From Bacillota bacterium (GTDB lineage Bacteria > Bacillota > Clostridia > DSM-8532), in NCBI GenBank assembly GCA_023440865.1, contig JAEXRM010000224.1, forward strand, positions 1-16,403: a DNA stretch of 16,403 nt, in the 5' to 3' direction. The notes under the pieces were generated by a model that was not told the DNA's origin, did no database searches, and worked only from the letters and a program-made list of their open reading frames with translations. Numbering within the stretch: position 1 is the stretch's first letter; each line of letters opens with the position of its first letter. A program made the translations under genes and the position numbers. Shown piece by piece: positions 6,694 to 13,434 of the stretch.

Positions 6694-7194
6694 ATGGGCA
6701 TCACCTTCGAAAGGGTCTCGCAACAGCACATTCCGGAGCTTGCAGCCATCTACAACCATTATGTGCGGAACAGCACCGCGACGTTCCATTACGAACCGCG
6801 CACCCTCGAGGAAATGTCGGACATGCTCCTTCAGTCCGATCCGGAGTATCTCTCCGAGTCCTGGGTCATCCGCTGGGACGGCGACATCGCCGGATATGGC
6901 TATTTTGCGCCATACAAGAAACGCGAAGCCTACAAGTGCTCATCCGAGGTCACGCTCTATCTGCGCGAGGGCTTTACGGGCAAGGGAATCGGCACCCGCG
7001 CGCTTGCGATGATGGAGGACCGGGCCCGCGACGCCGGCATCCATACGATGCTGTCGGTGATATGCGGCGAGAACGACGCGAGCATCCGGCTCTTTGAGTC
7101 GTGCGGATATCAGAAGTGCGCCCATCTGAAGGATGTGGGGCGGAAATTCGGACGACTGCTCGATGTGGTGATGTACCAGAAGGTGTTTGGATAA
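6694..7194 (+). CDS. GNAT family N-acetyltransferase, phosphinothricin/methionine sulfone acetyltransferase type
   Basis: Transfers acetyl from acetyl-CoA to an amino group; the closest family pattern is the Pat/Bar/MddA (YncA) group, which acetylates glutamate-analogue toxins and methionine derivatives. Seen: IYNHYVRNSTATFHYEP (19-35) at the N terminus, SSEVTLYL with the candidate catalytic Glu85, the acetyl-CoA loop GFTGKGIGTRAL (93-104), and VICGENDASIRLFESCGY (122-139) followed by the VGRKFGRLLDVVMYQK ending typical of the group. 166 residues, normal length. GGAGG stands 6 bases before the ATG. Single-gene unit with its own promoter. The substrate cannot be told from sequence; detoxification is an inference. 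Confidence 0.9.
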   Translation: MGITFERVSQQHIPELAAIYNHYVRNSTATFHYEPRTLEEMSDMLLQSDPEYLSESWVIRWDGDIAGYGYFAPYKKREAYKCSSEVTLYLREGFTGKGIGTRALAMMEDRARDAGIHTMLSVICGENDASIRLFESCGYQKCAHLKDVGRKFGRLLDVVMYQKVFG

Positions 7195-7215
7195 GGCGCT
7201 GCCCGACGAGCCATA

Positions 7216-7329
7216 CATGAAGAAGACCCCGGAATGGTTGCCACAAGCGGATCCTTCGGCGGACAGCGGGCCTGCCCGCCGAACTCGATTCACCGTGGCT
7301 GCATCCGGGGTCTTTCATGTCTTCGTGCC
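7216..7329. terminator. Large nested inverted repeat between GNAT gene and lexA
   Basis: Outer arms CATGAA-(GA)-AGACCCCGGA (7216-7233) and TCCGGGGTCTTTCATG (7314-7329) pair over 16 bp with a 2-base bulge. Inside them GCCAC pairs with GTGGC, and an innermost TTCGGCGG (about 7255-7262) pairs with CCGCCGAA (about 7276-7283). The whole 114-base segment sits between two convergent stop codons (7194 and 7382), so it can act as a bidirectional 3' structure. T runs are short on both sides (TCTTTC), so classical termination is not assured. It could also be a small mobile or RNA element. Confidence 0.5.
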
Positions 7330-7381
7330 GGTTCGTACGCGGCGGGCCGACGCCTGCGCCGCGTCATGATGTCCGAAAGGC

Positions 7382-8011
7382 TCAGAACTTGCGGAACAGG
7401 CCGATGACCTTGCCGAGGATGGTGACGCCGTCGGGGCAGAGAATGGGCTCATAGGCCGGATTCTCGGGCAGGAGACGGATGAGTCCCCGTTCCTTGTGGA
7501 AGGTCTTGACGGTTGCCTCGTCGCCGAGGAGGGCGGCCACAATGTCGCCGTTCGTGGCGGTCTGCTGCTGTTTGACCATGATGAAGTCGCCGTCGAGGAT
7601 GCCGGCGTTGATCATGCTGTCGCCGCGCACCTTGAGCATGAATACGGTGGCGTTCTCAAGATACTGCACCGGCACGGGGAACGTGTCCTCGACATGCTCG
7701 ACGGCCAGGATGGGTTGTCCGGCGGTGATGCGTCCCAGCACGGGGATGTTCTCGATCTCCTGGTTGGCGATGTAGCCTTCCATGGAGCTTTTCCCCTCAT
7801 CGAGGATGCGCAGCGCGCGTGGCTTTTCGACGTCCTTCTGGATTTGTCCCTCCTCCTCGAGCCACTTGAGGTAGCTGTGCACGGAGGAGGTGGACTTGAA
7901 GCCGACGGCTTCGCATATCTCACGCACGGACGGCGGGTAACCCTTCTCCGCAACGTGTCGGTTCACGAACGCAAGAATTTTCTGCTGCTTGTCGAGATCG
8001 CGGTGTCTCAT
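7382..8011 (-). CDS. lexA: LexA repressor (SOS master regulator)
   Basis: Represses SOS genes until activated RecA triggers its self-cleavage. 209 residues: winged-helix DNA-binding domain at 1-65 with YPPSVREICEAVGFKSTSSVHSYLKWLEEEG, then the S24 peptidase domain. The scissile Ala97-Gly98 lies in GRITAGQP, the nucleophile is Ser132 in RGDSM and the general base is Lys169 in EATVKTF. Start at 8011 is chosen for the GGAGG site 8 bases upstream and because the protein opens at the helix of the DNA-binding domain. It is divergent from a YneA-like gene, the arrangement known in Bacillota. A LexA box covers its own -35 region, so it is autoregulated. Confidence 0.98.
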   Translation of the reverse strand: MRHRDLDKQQKILAFVNRHVAEKGYPPSVREICEAVGFKSTSSVHSYLKWLEEEGQIQKDVEKPRALRILDEGKSSMEGYIANQEIENIPVLGRITAGQPILAVEHVEDTFPVPVQYLENATVFMLKVRGDSMINAGILDGDFIMVKQQQTATNGDIVAALLGDEATVKTFHKERGLIRLLPENPAYEPILCPDGVTILGKVIGLFRKF

Positions 8012-8116
8012 GGTCCAACCTCCGTATGGCTCCGATTCCTGGGGTCGATACCGGATGGCCGTGTGTCCTGCTCCGGATTCGGCGGCGTTGAGCCGGCGGA
8101 TCCGGATGACAAGGCC

Positions 8117-8156
8117 ATTATAGCGTTTCGATCCAGAAAAGTCAAACAAACGTTCG
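8117..8156 (-). promoter_or_regulatory. lexA promoter with overlapping LexA box
   Basis: Minus-strand TTGACT (8140-8145), 17 bases, TATAAT (8117-8122). A LexA-box-like CGAAC-N4-GTTTG (8143-8156, minus strand) overlaps the -35 hexamer; it has one mismatch to GAAC-N4-GTTC. This gives autorepression. The leader to the lexA start is about 100 bases. Confidence 0.88.
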
Positions 8157-8164
8157 GAAAAGTG

Positions 8165-8214
8165 TTGACGAAGAACAGGCGTTCTTGTATAATCGCATTA
8201 AAGAACAAATGTTC
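8165..8214 (+). promoter_or_regulatory. SOS promoter of the yneA-like gene with two perfect LexA boxes
   Basis: TTGACG (8165-8170), 17 bases, TATAAT (8188-8193). One LexA box, GAACAGGCGTTC (8173-8184, extended symmetry 8171-8186), fills the spacer exactly. A second, GAACAAATGTTC (8203-8214), covers the start of transcription. Both match GAAC-N4-GTTC perfectly, so tight LexA repression is expected, consistent with a toxic division inhibitor downstream. Confidence 0.92.
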
Positions 8215-8229
8215 ACGGAGGGCGCGCAG

Positions 8230-8520
8230 ATGACGTACAGGCTGCATTTGAAGAATCGCAGGCGTTTCTTTCTCCTGATGGCCCTCCTGGGCTTTCTGGC
8301 CATCCTCTCCGCCACCATCCTCACGGCGGGCGCGTCCACCCGCGCCGAGGCGAACACGGTGCTCGTCACCGTCCAGGCCGGCGAAACCCTGTGGGATCTT
8401 GCGACCGTCCATTGCGCCAATGGCGATATCCGCAGCTACATTTCGGATGTGAAGCATCTCAATGAGATGGAGAACAGCATCATTTATGCCGGTCAGAGCC
8501 TGTTGCTGCCAGTGAGGTGA
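8230..8520 (+). CDS. YneA-like SOS cell division suppressor (LysM protein)
   Basis: Small envelope protein expected to delay septation after DNA damage, by analogy with YneA of Bacillus subtilis. 96 residues: basic N terminus (KNRRR), one transmembrane or signal segment at about 14-36, and a LysM domain from about 45 to the end (VTVQAGETLWDLA ... NSIIYAGQSLLLPVR). Start at 8230 is set by GGAGGG 7 bases upstream. Two perfect LexA boxes lie in its promoter and lexA is divergent, which is the main support for the function. Sequence similarity within this family is low outside the LysM, so identity rests on architecture plus context. The usual neighbour yneB is absent. Confidence 0.88.
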   Translation: MTYRLHLKNRRRFFLLMALLGFLAILSATILTAGASTRAEANTVLVTVQAGETLWDLATVHCANGDIRSYISDVKHLNEMENSIIYAGQSLLLPVR

Positions 8521-8561
8521 AAGGCGACCCGTCTGAACCGGCAACCATATCGGAGGTGGTC

Positions 8562-8585
8562 ATGCACCCGCTGCGGATCGAATGA
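8562..8585 (+). CDS. Possible seven-codon leader peptide (MHPLRIE)
   Basis: ATG at 8562 is preceded by GGAGGTGG at an ideal 5-base spacing and is followed by six sense codons and TGA. The stop codon lies inside a hairpin, CGGATC-GAAT-GATCCG (8574-8589). Downstream follows a long fold and a T6 run. The arrangement resembles a translated leader, but the peptide has no run of one amino acid that would point to a regulator, and the site may be chance. Confidence 0.3.
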   Translation: MHPLRIE

Positions 8586-8598
8586 TCCGTCACGGTGC

Positions 8599-8701
8599 TT
8601 CACTTCCGATCAAGGCCCGAGGCCGGATGACGATCCGCGCATCGGGTACGGATCTGCAGGACGACCGTTCGGAAGTGAAAGCCGGACAGGCCGTCTTTTT
8701 T
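8599..8701 (+). terminator. Structured segment ending in a T6 run after the yneA-like gene
   Basis: TTCACTTCCGA (8599-8609) pairs perfectly with TCGGAAGTGAA (8669-8679); inside, GATCCG (about 8632-8637) can pair with CGGATC (about 8649-8654). Right after it, AAAG-C-CGG and CCG-T-CTTT can form a short stem that leads into TTTTTT (8696-8701). Together these can end the yneA-like transcript. The rest of the 332-base stretch between that gene and the ACT gene holds the small ORF and a weak -10 box; no other gene was seen. Confidence 0.5.
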
Positions 8702-8752
8702 CTGTCCTGATGCAAATCGGCACCGGATATGTTTTCTCACGGCTGCCTGTGG

Positions 8753-8758
8753 TAAGAT
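8753..8758 (+). promoter_or_regulatory. Possible extended -10 box for the ACT/PspC unit
   Basis: TGTGGTAAGAT gives TGn plus TAAGAT (5 of 6 to TATAAT), 95 bases before the ACT gene and just after the T6 terminator. No convincing -35 hexamer at 16-18 bases. Its position after a terminator is the main support. Confidence 0.4.
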
Positions 8759-8852
8759 ACTGTCAACAAGCGAGGCACATCGCAGCTTTTCCGTGTTCTG
8801 GCCCACAGGTCCTCTGGCCGGAATCGACGCGATGGCGGAACGGGGTGGAGCC

Positions 8853-9287
8853 ATGGTACTCAAGCAGGTTTCCGTGTTTCTGGAGAACAAGTCGGGACGT
8901 CTGGCCGAGGTGGCGAAGGTCCTTGGTGAGAATGATGTCGACATCAGCGCGCTTTCGATAGCCGACACCACTGACTTCGGCATTCTCCGGCTCATCGTGA
9001 ACAAGCCGGACAAGGCGGTCCGGGTGCTCAAGGATAGCGGTTTCACGGTCGGCACCACCGATGTCATCGCCATCACCGTGGAAGATCAGCCCGGAGGCCT
9101 TGCAACAGCCCTCGACACGCTCGACCGGGCCAAGGTGGACATCGAGTACATGTATGCGTTCATCGGCAACAAGGCTTCGGGACGCGCCATGGTCATACTC
9201 CGTGTCGAGGATCCCGAAACCGCTATCATGACCCTCAAGGAGAACAACATCGATGTGATGCCCTCATCGGAGGTCTATCGTCTTTGA
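8853..9287 (+). CDS. Tandem ACT domain protein
   Basis: 144-residue cytoplasmic protein consisting of two ACT domains (about 1-70 and 71-144): MVLKQVSVFLENKSGRLAEV opens the first, IAITVEDQPGGLATALDTL opens the second, each with the ligand-loop pattern N/DxxGxL. ACT domains bind amino acids or similar small ligands and act in allosteric control. Free-standing tandem-ACT proteins of this type are common in Clostridia and are often beside a phenylacetate-CoA-ligase-like gene, which is missing here. Start chosen at 8853 (GGGGTGG just upstream, family begins MxLKQ); an in-frame ATG at 8832 adds MAERGGA and lacks a ribosome binding site. Ligand unknown. Confidence 0.9.
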   Translation: MVLKQVSVFLENKSGRLAEVAKVLGENDVDISALSIADTTDFGILRLIVNKPDKAVRVLKDSGFTVGTTDVIAITVEDQPGGLATALDTLDRAKVDIEYMYAFIGNKASGRAMVILRVEDPETAIMTLKENNIDVMPSSEVYRL

Positions 9288-9299
9288 AAGGAGTCGAAC

Positions 9300-9488
9300 A
9301 TGGAAGGAAAGCGCATGGTTCTTTCCCGTGACCGCCAGGTCATGGGTGTCTGCGGTGGCATTGCGGAATACCTGGGGCTCGATCCGACCGTCATCCGGGT
9401 TTTGTGGGTGGTCGGAACCTTTCTGACCGCGTTCTTTCCAATGATCATCCTGTACTTTGTGCTGAGCTTCATCATTCCGGGCGAATAG
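9300..9488 (+). CDS. PspC domain membrane protein
   Basis: 62-residue protein covering exactly one PspC domain: RMVLSRDRQVMGVCGGIAEYLGLDPTVIRVLWV followed by a single hydrophobic segment (about 38-60) ending LSFIIPGE. In Proteobacteria PspC takes part in the phage-shock envelope stress response; the short stand-alone form in Bacillota is widespread and its role is not settled. AAGGAG precedes the ATG, and the gene lies 12 bases after the ACT gene, so the two are co-transcribed and end at the terminator at 9635. Confidence 0.93.
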   Translation: MEGKRMVLSRDRQVMGVCGGIAEYLGLDPTVIRVLWVVGTFLTAFFPMIILYFVLSFIIPGE

Positions 9489-9634
9489 GCGCCCGGGCAA
9501 GGCGTCCGGTCCTGCTCCCCGCCGTGGAGCGCGTGTGACGCTTCCGGTCGCCCGGGTATCTCCCATCCGGGCGTCATGGCGCCGTTTGTTCCGGATGTCG
9601 CATTCGCCTGCGTCATCTGGTGGACTGGCATAGG

Positions 9635-9669
9635 AAAAGGGCTTCGGTTGCGACCGAAGCCCTTTTTTT
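9635..9669. terminator. Bidirectional intrinsic terminator
   Basis: Perfect stem GGGCTTCGGT (9639-9648) with its complement (9653-9662) around TGCG, flanked by AAAA before and TTTTTTT (9663-9669) after, giving up to 14 pairs. It ends the ACT/PspC unit on plus and, with TTTT on the other side, the convergent kinase transcript on minus. Confidence 0.95.
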
Positions 9670-9714
9670 GATCCGGGATGAAATGGCGCGTGGGATCGCG
9701 ATGCCGGTGGCCGA

Positions 9715-10848
9715 TCAGCGAACGGGGAGAGGGGCAGGCACATCGGATGAGCGTGCCGCTTCCTGGATGATGCGGTTCATCAGCTCGTGCTTCTCCAGCA
9801 TGTCCTGCGCCAGGCGAATCTGGCAGCGTGCCCGTTCGAGGTTGTGGTTCGGTCGGTGGATGCGGAAATACCTGTCTCCGTTGAGGTGGTCTGCCAGGAA
9901 GCGGGAAGCCAGCTCGATCGTGATGACAATGGCGCCCAGTGCCATGTTCTCGAGTTCCGCCCGCGTCAGGAAGTCCCTGGATGCACCGATGAAGCCACGG
10001 GTGAACGATTCGTACTTGCTCATGTCCAGCCCGACCTTCGACAGATCCGGTTCGTCTTCCACGGCCGTATTGGCGGCAAAGCGGATGGCATCGCCAAAGT
10101 CGTACATGGAAAGGCCCGGCATGACGGTGTCGAGATCGATGACACACAGCGGTTCGCAGCTATGGCGGTCCATGAGGATGTTGTTGTATTTTGTGTCGTT
10201 GTGAACCACACGCAGCGGCAAATCGCCCCGTTCCAGCATGTCGGTGAGGCGGGTGGCGATGTCGCGGTGCTGTGTGAAGAACCGGATCTCCTCCGCGACC
10301 TCCCTGGCCTTGCCGCAAGGATCCTGCTCGACCATGCCGAAGAAGTCGTCCAGGCGCTTGCGCGTGTTGTGGAAGTGCGGGATCGTATCGTGCAGCCGGT
10401 GCATGGGGAAGTCCGACAGCAAGTGCTGGAAGCGGCCGAACGCGTATCCCGCGCTGCGGAGCACCTGCGGGTTCTCGGCCGTGTCATGGGAGACGGAGTT
10501 CCGCACGTAGTGGCAGACACGCCAGAAGCTGTCGTCGATTTCGGTGAAGTTGTTCCCTTCCTTGTTGTCGAAGAAGGTGATGATGTCGCAGTCGCCGTTC
10601 CTGCGGCGCGTCTTGACATGACCGGTCACCTCGCGGATGTTGCCCATGACCTTGAAGGGATCCTTGAATACGTACCGGTTGATTTTCTGGAAGATGTAGT
10701 CGTCGGCCACGCCATCTTCGCAGCTGCATTTCACGCGGTAGGTGTCATTGATGTGGCCGCTGTTGCAGTGGACATATTCCCTCACCGTTCCCGGCAGATG
10801 ATAATGCTCGCTGACTTGGCGGATGAGAGAAAGTGTCGCGTTGTCCAT
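9715..10848 (-). CDS. NahK-like sugar 1-kinase (phosphotransferase enzyme family)
   Basis: ATP-dependent small-molecule kinase of the APH fold; the N-terminal GHINDTYRV (31-39), QKINRYVFKDPFKVMGNI (54-71) and FGRFQHLLSDFP (138-149) resemble N-acetylhexosamine 1-kinase (NahK), which phosphorylates GlcNAc/GalNAc at C1 in the galacto-N-biose/lacto-N-biose pathway. Catalytic loop VHNDTKYNNIL holds Asp218 and Asn223, and VIDLDTVMPG holds the metal-binding Asp238/Asp240. 377 residues, close to NahK length. Start at 10848 is set by AAGGA upstream. No lacto-N-biose phosphorylase, GalT-like or GalE-like gene lies nearby, so the exact sugar is open; a related hexosamine or other polyol is possible. Single-gene unit with its own promoter. 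Confidence 0.8.
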   Translation of the reverse strand: MDNATLSLIRQVSEHYHLPGTVREYVHCNSGHINDTYRVKCSCEDGVADDYIFQKINRYVFKDPFKVMGNIREVTGHVKTRRRNGDCDIITFFDNKEGNNFTEIDDSFWRVCHYVRNSVSHDTAENPQVLRSAGYAFGRFQHLLSDFPMHRLHDTIPHFHNTRKRLDDFFGMVEQDPCGKAREVAEEIRFFTQHRDIATRLTDMLERGDLPLRVVHNDTKYNNILMDRHSCEPLCVIDLDTVMPGLSMYDFGDAIRFAANTAVEDEPDLSKVGLDMSKYESFTRGFIGASRDFLTRAELENMALGAIVITIELASRFLADHLNGDRYFRIHRPNHNLERARCQIRLAQDMLEKHELMNRIIQEAARSSDVPAPLPVR

Positions 10849-10920
10849 GGTTGATTCCTTTCGGAAGTGTCGTCGGTTTCTGACGCGTGACCGCAGAAGC
10901 GAGTCATCGCACCAAAGACA

Positions 10921-10971
10921 ATCATACGTTGATTTGCCGCATGCGACAAGACCAATATGCCCGATCGGCAT
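10921..10971 (-). promoter_or_regulatory. Promoter of the NahK-like gene with upstream palindrome
   Basis: Minus-strand TTGTCG (10944-10949), 17 bases, TATGAT (10921-10926), giving a leader of about 65 bases. Seven bases upstream of the -35 box stands ATGCC-N5-GGCAT (10957-10971), a near-palindrome placed where an activator could bind. The remaining part of the 359-base gap up to feoA holds the feo promoter region and nothing else recognisable. Confidence 0.7.
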
Positions 10972-11024
10972 GCTTTCCCGATTCCATATCCGGCAGGTTT
11001 GCTTGTATTTTCCCGGATGGCCGA

Positions 11025-11078
11025 TTGACAAGCGGGTTGTCCGCCCTTATAATATGTTCGTATTGATAATCGATATCA
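11025..11078 (+). promoter_or_regulatory. feo operon promoter with Fur-box-like site
   Basis: Consensus TTGACA (11025-11030), 17 bases, TATAAT (11048-11053). TGATAATCGATATCA (11064-11078) follows at about +4 to +18 and matches the 7-1-7 Fur pattern TGATAATCATTATCA at 13 of 15 positions. Iron-loaded Fur binding there would block transcription, as expected for ferrous iron uptake. A long leader of about 150 bases precedes feoA, with no further site recognised. Confidence 0.85.
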
Positions 11079-11207
11079 AATTACCGATACGATGATGACA
11101 CCGCGCGGTACCAGCCGATGCACGGCATCCCGAAGTCGCCGTCATCTCCATGATGCGGTCCGAACAGCGGAACGTGCCGGTGGACTCAGGTTCACGAGGA
11201 GGGCAAC

Positions 11208-11420
11208 ATGACACTCGCCAAGGCTAGGCAAGGCAGCTAGCTCAAGGTCCGCGGGCTCCATGGCAACGAGAAGGTCAACCGTTTCCTTTTCTCCCTGGGA
11301 TGCGGTGAAGGGGAGGAGATCACACTGGTTTCCATCCTGGCCGGGAACTACGTCATCAACATCAAGGACAGCCGTTATGCCATCGACCGGAAAATGGCGC
11401 AATACATCGAAGTCGCCTGA
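11208..11420 (+). pseudogene. feoA: FeoA, interrupted by in-frame UAG at codon 11
   Basis: FeoA is the small SH3-like cytoplasmic partner of FeoB. ATG at 11208 has an excellent AGGAGGG site. The frame reads MTLAKARQGS, then TAG (11238-11240), then in the same frame LKVRGLHGNEKVNRFLFSLGC, GEGEEITLVSILAGNYVINI and KDSRYAIDRKMAQYIEVA to TGA at 11418. The part after the stop is a full, well-preserved FeoA with no other lesion. At the amber position relatives usually carry Tyr, Ser or a similar residue, all one or two base changes away. No usable in-frame start follows the stop. The downstream feoB ATG is 49 bases after the feoA stop. Either a recent nonsense mutation, a sequence error, or readthrough; UAG is used as an ordinary stop elsewhere in the window. 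Confidence 0.88.
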
Positions 11421-11469
11421 CAGGCTTGCGGATGAGGCCATCATCATCGCGCGGGAACAAGGAGCATTC

Positions 11470-13434
11470 ATGAAGATCGCACTGGCGGGCAATCCGAACT
11501 CGGGGAAAACCACACTCTTCAATGCCATCACGGGAATGACGGAATATGTCGGCAACTGGGCTGGGGTCACGGTTGACAAGAAGGAAGCCGCCTTGCGGGC
11601 GCGATACCGTTCATCGGTCGGGGACGTGCGTGTCGTCGATCTGCCCGGTGCCTATTCCATCGCGCCATTCACCGGAGAGGAAGCCATCACGCGCGATTTT
11701 GTGACCGGAGAACAGCCCGATGTCATCATCAACATTGTGGATGCGGTGAGCCTCGAGCGCAGCCTCTTCTTCACAACACAGCTGCTTGAGATCGGCGTGC
11801 CGGTCGTCATGGCCCTGAACAAGCAGGATGCGCTGCGTCATGCGGGCGGTGCGGTGGATGTGGACGGCATCGCCAAGGCGCTGGGGTGTCGCGTTGTGCC
11901 GACCGTCGCACAGGAGGGGGAAGGGCTCGCAGACCTCATCCGGGCGGCCGTGGAGGCCGCTTCCGCAGGAAAAGCCCAACAGGCGCCGCAGTTCGACGGA
12001 AAGGGCACCGAGAACGAGGATGTCGCGCGGCAAAACTACTGCAAGGAGATTGCCTCCTTGTTCGTTCACAAAAAGCATGAGGCGGGTGCCGAACGGTTCG
12101 CCGACAGGCTGGATCGCGTGCTGGCCCATGGCGTTCTCGGCCTGCCGATCTTCGCCCTGATCATGTGGGGCGTCTACTGGTTCTCGATAGAGGGACTCGG
12201 GGGCTTCCTCTCCGGCTACCTGAACGACACGCTGTTTGGCGAAATCGTGCCGAATGCGGCGAACGCTTTCTTTGAGCGCATCGGCGTCCACCCCTTGCTG
12301 CAGGCGCTGATCGTCGATGGCGCCATCGGCGGCGTCGGCGCCGTCATCGGATTTCTGCCGTTGATCATGGTGTTGTTTTTCTGCCTGGCGCTGCTCGAGG
12401 ACAGCGGATACATGGCCCGTGTCGCGGTGGTGATGGACCGTTTTTTCAAGAAATTCGGCCTGTCCGGCAAGTCGATCATTCCGATGATCGTGGGTTCCGG
12501 CTGCTCCATTCCCGGCGTCATGGCGACCCGCACCATCGAGGATCCCAATGAAAAGCGCATGACCACCATGCTGACGCCATTCATTCCGTGTGGCGCGAAG
12601 CTGCCGGTCATCGCGTTGTTCAGTGCCGTGTTTTTCCCCGAGGCCGCCTGGGTGGCGCCGAGCGTCTACCTGCTCGCATTCGCCATGATCGCGCTCGGCG
12701 GGTTGCTGCTCAAGCGCATCTTCGTCTGGGACAACCAGTCCGCCTTCATCATGGAACTGCCGGACTACCGGCTGCCGAGCCTGAGGCACGCCGCGCGTCA
12801 GATGCTCAAGCAGGGCAAGGCTTTCATTCTCAAGGCCTCCACGATCATCCTCGTGATGAACACGCTCGTCTGGCTGCTGCAGACGTACAATTGGCGGCTG
12901 CAGGCTGTGCCGGACCCTTCACTGAGCATGCTTGCCGGAATCGGCGGTGCGATCGCCCCGATCCTCATTCCCCTGGGCTTCATGGGCTGGCAGATGGCGG
13001 CAGCCTCTGTCAGCGGATTCATCGCCAAGGAGAATGTCGTCTCCACCTTCGCCATCGTGCTGGCGACCGCCTCGGATGAGGCGCTCCACCTGCCGGGCGG
13101 CGTGTTGACCCAGTTCTTCAATCCGGTCACGGCCTATGCCTTCCTTGCCTTCAACCTGTTCACGCCGCCGTGTTTCGCGGCCATCGGTGCGATGAACGCC
13201 GAATTGGGAAGCCGCAAGTGGCTGGGGCGAACTCTCCTGTTCCAGTTCAGCGTGGGCTACCTTGTCGCGATGCTCATCACCCAGATCGGCACGCCGCTCG
13301 TGTACGGACGAATGGCTTCCGGCGCCCTGGTTGCGGTCATCATCGCCATCGTGGCGGCCGTTACGGTTGCATTGCTGATCCGCCGAAGCGATGGAGAACG
13401 CCGCCGCCTAGAGCCGGCAGCCGAAGCAAACTGA
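11470..13434 (+). CDS. feoB: Ferrous iron transporter FeoB
   Basis: Main Fe(II) import permease of the inner membrane, with a cytosolic G domain. 654 residues: G1 GNPNSGKT (7-14), G2 Thr34 in WAGVTVDKKE, G3 DLPG (57-60), G4 NKQD (117-120) and a G5-like VPTVAQEGEGL, then a helical spacer and a membrane region with the two Gate motifs (for example SGYMARVAVVMDRFFKKFGLSGKS, IVGSGCSIPGVMATRTIE, PFIPCGAKLPVIALF) and a second half with GFMGWQMAAASVSGFIAKENVVSTF. Start at 11470 has AAGGAG upstream and lies directly before the G1 motif; the frame is open upstream across feoA but that is a shadow. The C terminus ends within the first copy of a 37-bp tandem repeat. Confidence 0.98.
   Translation: MKIALAGNPNSGKTTLFNAITGMTEYVGNWAGVTVDKKEAALRARYRSSVGDVRVVDLPGAYSIAPFTGEEAITRDFVTGEQPDVIINIVDAVSLERSLFFTTQLLEIGVPVVMALNKQDALRHAGGAVDVDGIAKALGCRVVPTVAQEGEGLADLIRAAVEAASAGKAQQAPQFDGKGTENEDVARQNYCKEIASLFVHKKHEAGAERFADRLDRVLAHGVLGLPIFALIMWGVYWFSIEGLGGFLSGYLNDTLFGEIVPNAANAFFERIGVHPLLQALIVDGAIGGVGAVIGFLPLIMVLFFCLALLEDSGYMARVAVVMDRFFKKFGLSGKSIIPMIVGSGCSIPGVMATRTIEDPNEKRMTTMLTPFIPCGAKLPVIALFSAVFFPEAAWVAPSVYLLAFAMIALGGLLLKRIFVWDNQSAFIMELPDYRLPSLRHAARQMLKQGKAFILKASTIILVMNTLVWLLQTYNWRLQAVPDPSLSMLAGIGGAIAPILIPLGFMGWQMAAASVSGFIAKENVVSTFAIVLATASDEALHLPGGVLTQFFNPVTAYAFLAFNLFTPPCFAAIGAMNAELGSRKWLGRTLLFQFSVGYLVAMLITQIGTPLVYGRMASGALVAVIIAIVAAVTVALLIRRSDGERRRLEPAAEAN

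Noticed and set aside
7216..7329. Insertion sequence with terminal inverted repeats
   Set aside because: Only 114 bases, no transposase and no flanking target duplication seen; kept only as a possible miniature element.
8521..8852. T-box or amino-acid riboswitch before the ACT gene
   Set aside because: No T-box sequence (AGGGTGGNACCGCG-like) or other recognised aptamer core was found.
9549..9573. CGCCCGG...CCGGGCG hairpin after the PspC gene as a terminator
   Set aside because: Seven pairs with no T run; the strong terminator at 9635-9669 explains the end of the unit.
11238..11240. UAG reassigned to an amino acid in this organism
   Set aside because: At least three other genes here end in TAG at the expected family length (VTC gene, PspC gene, prfC).
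11260..11469. FeoB extended upstream over feoA
   Set aside because: The extension is feoA read in another frame; FeoB begins at its G1 motif after AAGGAG at 11459-11464.
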